From: Paraburkholderia sp. IMGN_8
GTDB taxonomy: Bacteria > Pseudomonadota > Gammaproteobacteria > Burkholderiales > Burkholderiaceae
Assembly (NCBI RefSeq): GCF_038050405.1
Contig: NZ_CP150901.1
Span: 2,232,001 to 2,296,000 of the forward strand
Reading direction: 5' to 3'
Length of the DNA stretch: 64,000 nucleotides
Shown here: positions 62,692 to 64,000 of the stretch, in pieces
Position numbering within the stretch: the first letter of the stretch is position 1
Layout of the letters: every line of letters starts with the position of its first letter
Program-made: the position numbers and the translations under genes
Notes under the pieces: generated by a model
The model's input: only the letters and a program-made list of their open reading frames with translations
Databases searched by the model: none
Told to the model about the DNA's origin: nothing

Positions 62692-63699
62692 TCAGCGCAC
62701 CAGAAAACCGTAAGTCAGCGGGTCGCATTCGTCGACGATCCAGTTGGCGAAACCATAAACATGCGCGTCGCCTTCGATCTCGGGGATCACCGCGTCGAAG
62801 CGGTCGAGCTTCGCCTCCGACAATACGCGGCCCCGAAAAATCGTGCCGATCACCGATTCGTTGACGAGCGTTTCATTGCGGCCCAGTTCGCCGCGCAGAT
62901 AGAGTTGCGCAACGCGCCCCGCGGTGCCGGAACCGGTCGGTGAACGGTCAACCTCCCGGTCGGCGAACACGCAGCAATTGGCCTGTGTCGAGCCTGCGTG
63001 GCGCGGCGCGTTGTCGATGATCGTGCCGTAGATATGGTTGATTTCGGGGATTCGCGGATGTTCGACCTTGAAGGCCGCGTTCGCCGCCTGTTTGACCTCG
63101 GCGCCGAACTGGATCAGGCGATCGATCTCAGCTTCGCACACGTTCAGATCGAACGGCTTGCCCGACGTATAGAAATAAAACGCGCCGCCGAACGCAATAT
63201 CGCCGCGCACTTCGCCAAAGGTCGGCGTCTGGACCGTCACGTCGCGCTGCCAGATGAACGACGGCACGTTGACGAAGCGCACGTGGCCAGCGTGATCGCC
63301 GTCCCACTGCACGAAGGCTTCGATGAAGCCGCACGGCGCGTCGATGCCGACGCGCGTTTCCGGTTCGCTGCGCTCGACCCAGCCGAGCGCGACGGCAGCG
63401 GTGGCGAGTGCGATCACGCCGTGGCCGCAGTGATCGCTATAGCCTTCGTTGTGCACGAAGATAATGCCGAAGTCGGCGTTTTCGCTGACCGGCTCGGTCA
63501 GATAACCGCCGTACATGTCGGCGTGGCCGCGCGGCTCGAACATCAGCGCGCGGCGCAAATGATCGGCGTGTTCCTTGAGCCATGCGCGGCGCTCGACGAT
63601 GGTCTTGCCGGGAAACTTCGGCAGCCCGCTTGTGACAATGCGAAACGGTTCGCCGGCTGTATGCACTTCGACCGTGCTGATCATGCGGTTCAGTTTCAT
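62692..63699 (-). CDS. Trans-3-hydroxy-L-proline dehydratase (proline racemase superfamily)
   Basis: The 335-residue protein belongs to the proline racemase superfamily. The first catalytic position is Cys91 in DHCGHG. At the second position, where racemases have Cys (SPCGTGT), this protein has Thr255 in DRSPTGSGTA. The Cys/Thr pair is the known signature of trans-3-hydroxy-L-proline dehydratase, which makes delta1-pyrroline-2-carboxylate. The reductase gene 40 bases downstream would convert that to proline. The ATG at 63699 has AGGAT upstream; the longer open frame is not supported. Confidence 0.9.
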   Translation of the reverse strand: MKLNRMISTVEVHTAGEPFRIVTSGLPKFPGKTIVERRAWLKEHADHLRRALMFEPRGHADMYGGYLTEPVSENADFGIIFVHNEGYSDHCGHGVIALATAAVALGWVERSEPETRVGIDAPCGFIEAFVQWDGDHAGHVRFVNVPSFIWQRDVTVQTPTFGEVRGDIAFGGAFYFYTSGKPFDLNVCEAEIDRLIQFGAEVKQAANAAFKVEHPRIPEINHIYGTIIDNAPRHAGSTQANCCVFADREVDRSPTGSGTAGRVAQLYLRGELGRNETLVNESVIGTIFRGRVLSEAKLDRFDAVIPEIEGDAHVYGFANWIVDECDPLTYGFLVR

Positions 63700-63815
63700 G
63701 CGTTGGCCATCCTGCGCGTGGACAATGGAAAGGCAATGAAAAACGTCAGCAAATGAACGCTGTCGCGGCAGGCGAAAGCGTAGCGGGCATTCAAGCCGGA
63801 TCCCGGCCCGCTCGT

Positions 63816-64000
63816 TTAGCGCGCGCCTCGGGTAAGCGTCATGCCGCGCCCAGCGTAAAAACGCGCCATCGTCGCGAACGGCAGATACATATCCGCCTGG
63901 TGCGGCGCGACGCCCGACGGGTTGTGAAACCACACGCCGCCACTGTCACGCCCGTGCAGCAAAATCAGATGCCCGCCCTGGCGCTGATTCGGCCGTTCGG
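63816..64000 (-). CDS. C39-like peptidase domain protein, 3' end only
   Basis: Only the last 61 codons are in the window. They read in frame from the right edge and end in a TAA at 63816-63818. NQRQGGHLILLHGRDSGG followed by VWFHNPSG has the glycine-histidine-rich strand and Asn of C39-type cysteine peptidase domains (His and Asn of the catalytic set). It lies upstream of the hydroxyproline dehydratase on the same strand and may belong to the same operon. The start and the catalytic Cys are beyond the window. Confidence 0.65.
   Translation of the reverse strand, partial: ERPNQRQGGHLILLHGRDSGGVWFHNPSGVAPHQADMYLPFATMARFYAGRGMTLTRGAR

Overview
The window is about 64 kb of a GC-rich beta-proteobacterial chromosome, most likely Burkholderia sensu lato and probably Paraburkholderia. 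This rests on gene content: a Gram-negative porin, a complete type VI secretion (T6SS) cluster in the order known from Burkholderia cenocepacia, a narK1-narK2-narGHJI-narL-narX block, a DUF3331-like protein, and dispersed long inverted repeats whose spurious ORFs are familiar from Paraburkholderia annotation. The species is an inference. Many long antisense ORFs are GC-rich coding shadows and were left out.

Region 1 (about 0.45-6.9 kb) holds a DeoR-family regulator divergent from a NudK-like Nudix hydrolase, with 10-bp-phased repeats between them, then a porin, an OpgC-like membrane protein, the C-terminal remnant of an esterase, an AI-2E/PerM-type permease and a small DUF3331-like protein. 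Region 2 (7.0-7.9 kb) is a structured inverted-repeat element with four 39-bp hairpin repeats in its core. A second copy lies at 21.1-21.9 kb and end fragments lie near 34.9 kb.

Region 3 (8.1-14.4 kb) holds a class II (B12-dependent) ribonucleotide reductase, a 2-hydroxyacid dehydrogenase, a diguanylate cyclase with a duplicated sensor module, a PhnA/YjdM-like protein and a VOC protein. Region 4 (14.4-18.8 kb) is a CusRS/IrlRS-type two-component system divergent from a secreted DUF5666-like protein, a membrane cytochrome b and a Tat-exported molybdopterin lipoprotein. A CusR-type dyad in the shared promoter links the two sides. Region 5 (18.8-25.2 kb) holds three regulator-enzyme neighbourhoods: AraC with a zinc alcohol dehydrogenase, a lone LysR after the second repeat element, and LysR with a PRISE-like reductase followed by a coupled 29-codon ORF.

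Region 6 (25.2-37.7 kb) is a nitrate respiration unit. The minus-strand narK1-narK2-narG-narH-narJ-narI genes are mostly joined by 4-base stop/start overlaps, and the NarL/NarX-type system lies just upstream. Together with the B12-dependent reductase it suggests growth on nitrate at low oxygen.

Region 7 (37.8-59.9 kb) is a complete T6SS structural cluster. tagX, tssM, tagF and an OmpA-like gene run on the plus strand and end at a strong terminator. tssA, tssH, tssG, tssF, tssE, hcp, tssC, tssB and a TPR lipoprotein gene run on the minus strand. tssJ, tssK and tssL run on the plus strand from a shared divergent promoter region. No VgrG, PAAR or recognisable effector/immunity pair is present.

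Region 8 (60.0-64.0 kb) holds glucose-6-phosphate dehydrogenase and a hydroxyproline module: trans-3-hydroxy-L-proline dehydratase, a pyrroline-2-carboxylate reductase, and the truncated end of a C39-like peptidase at the window edge.
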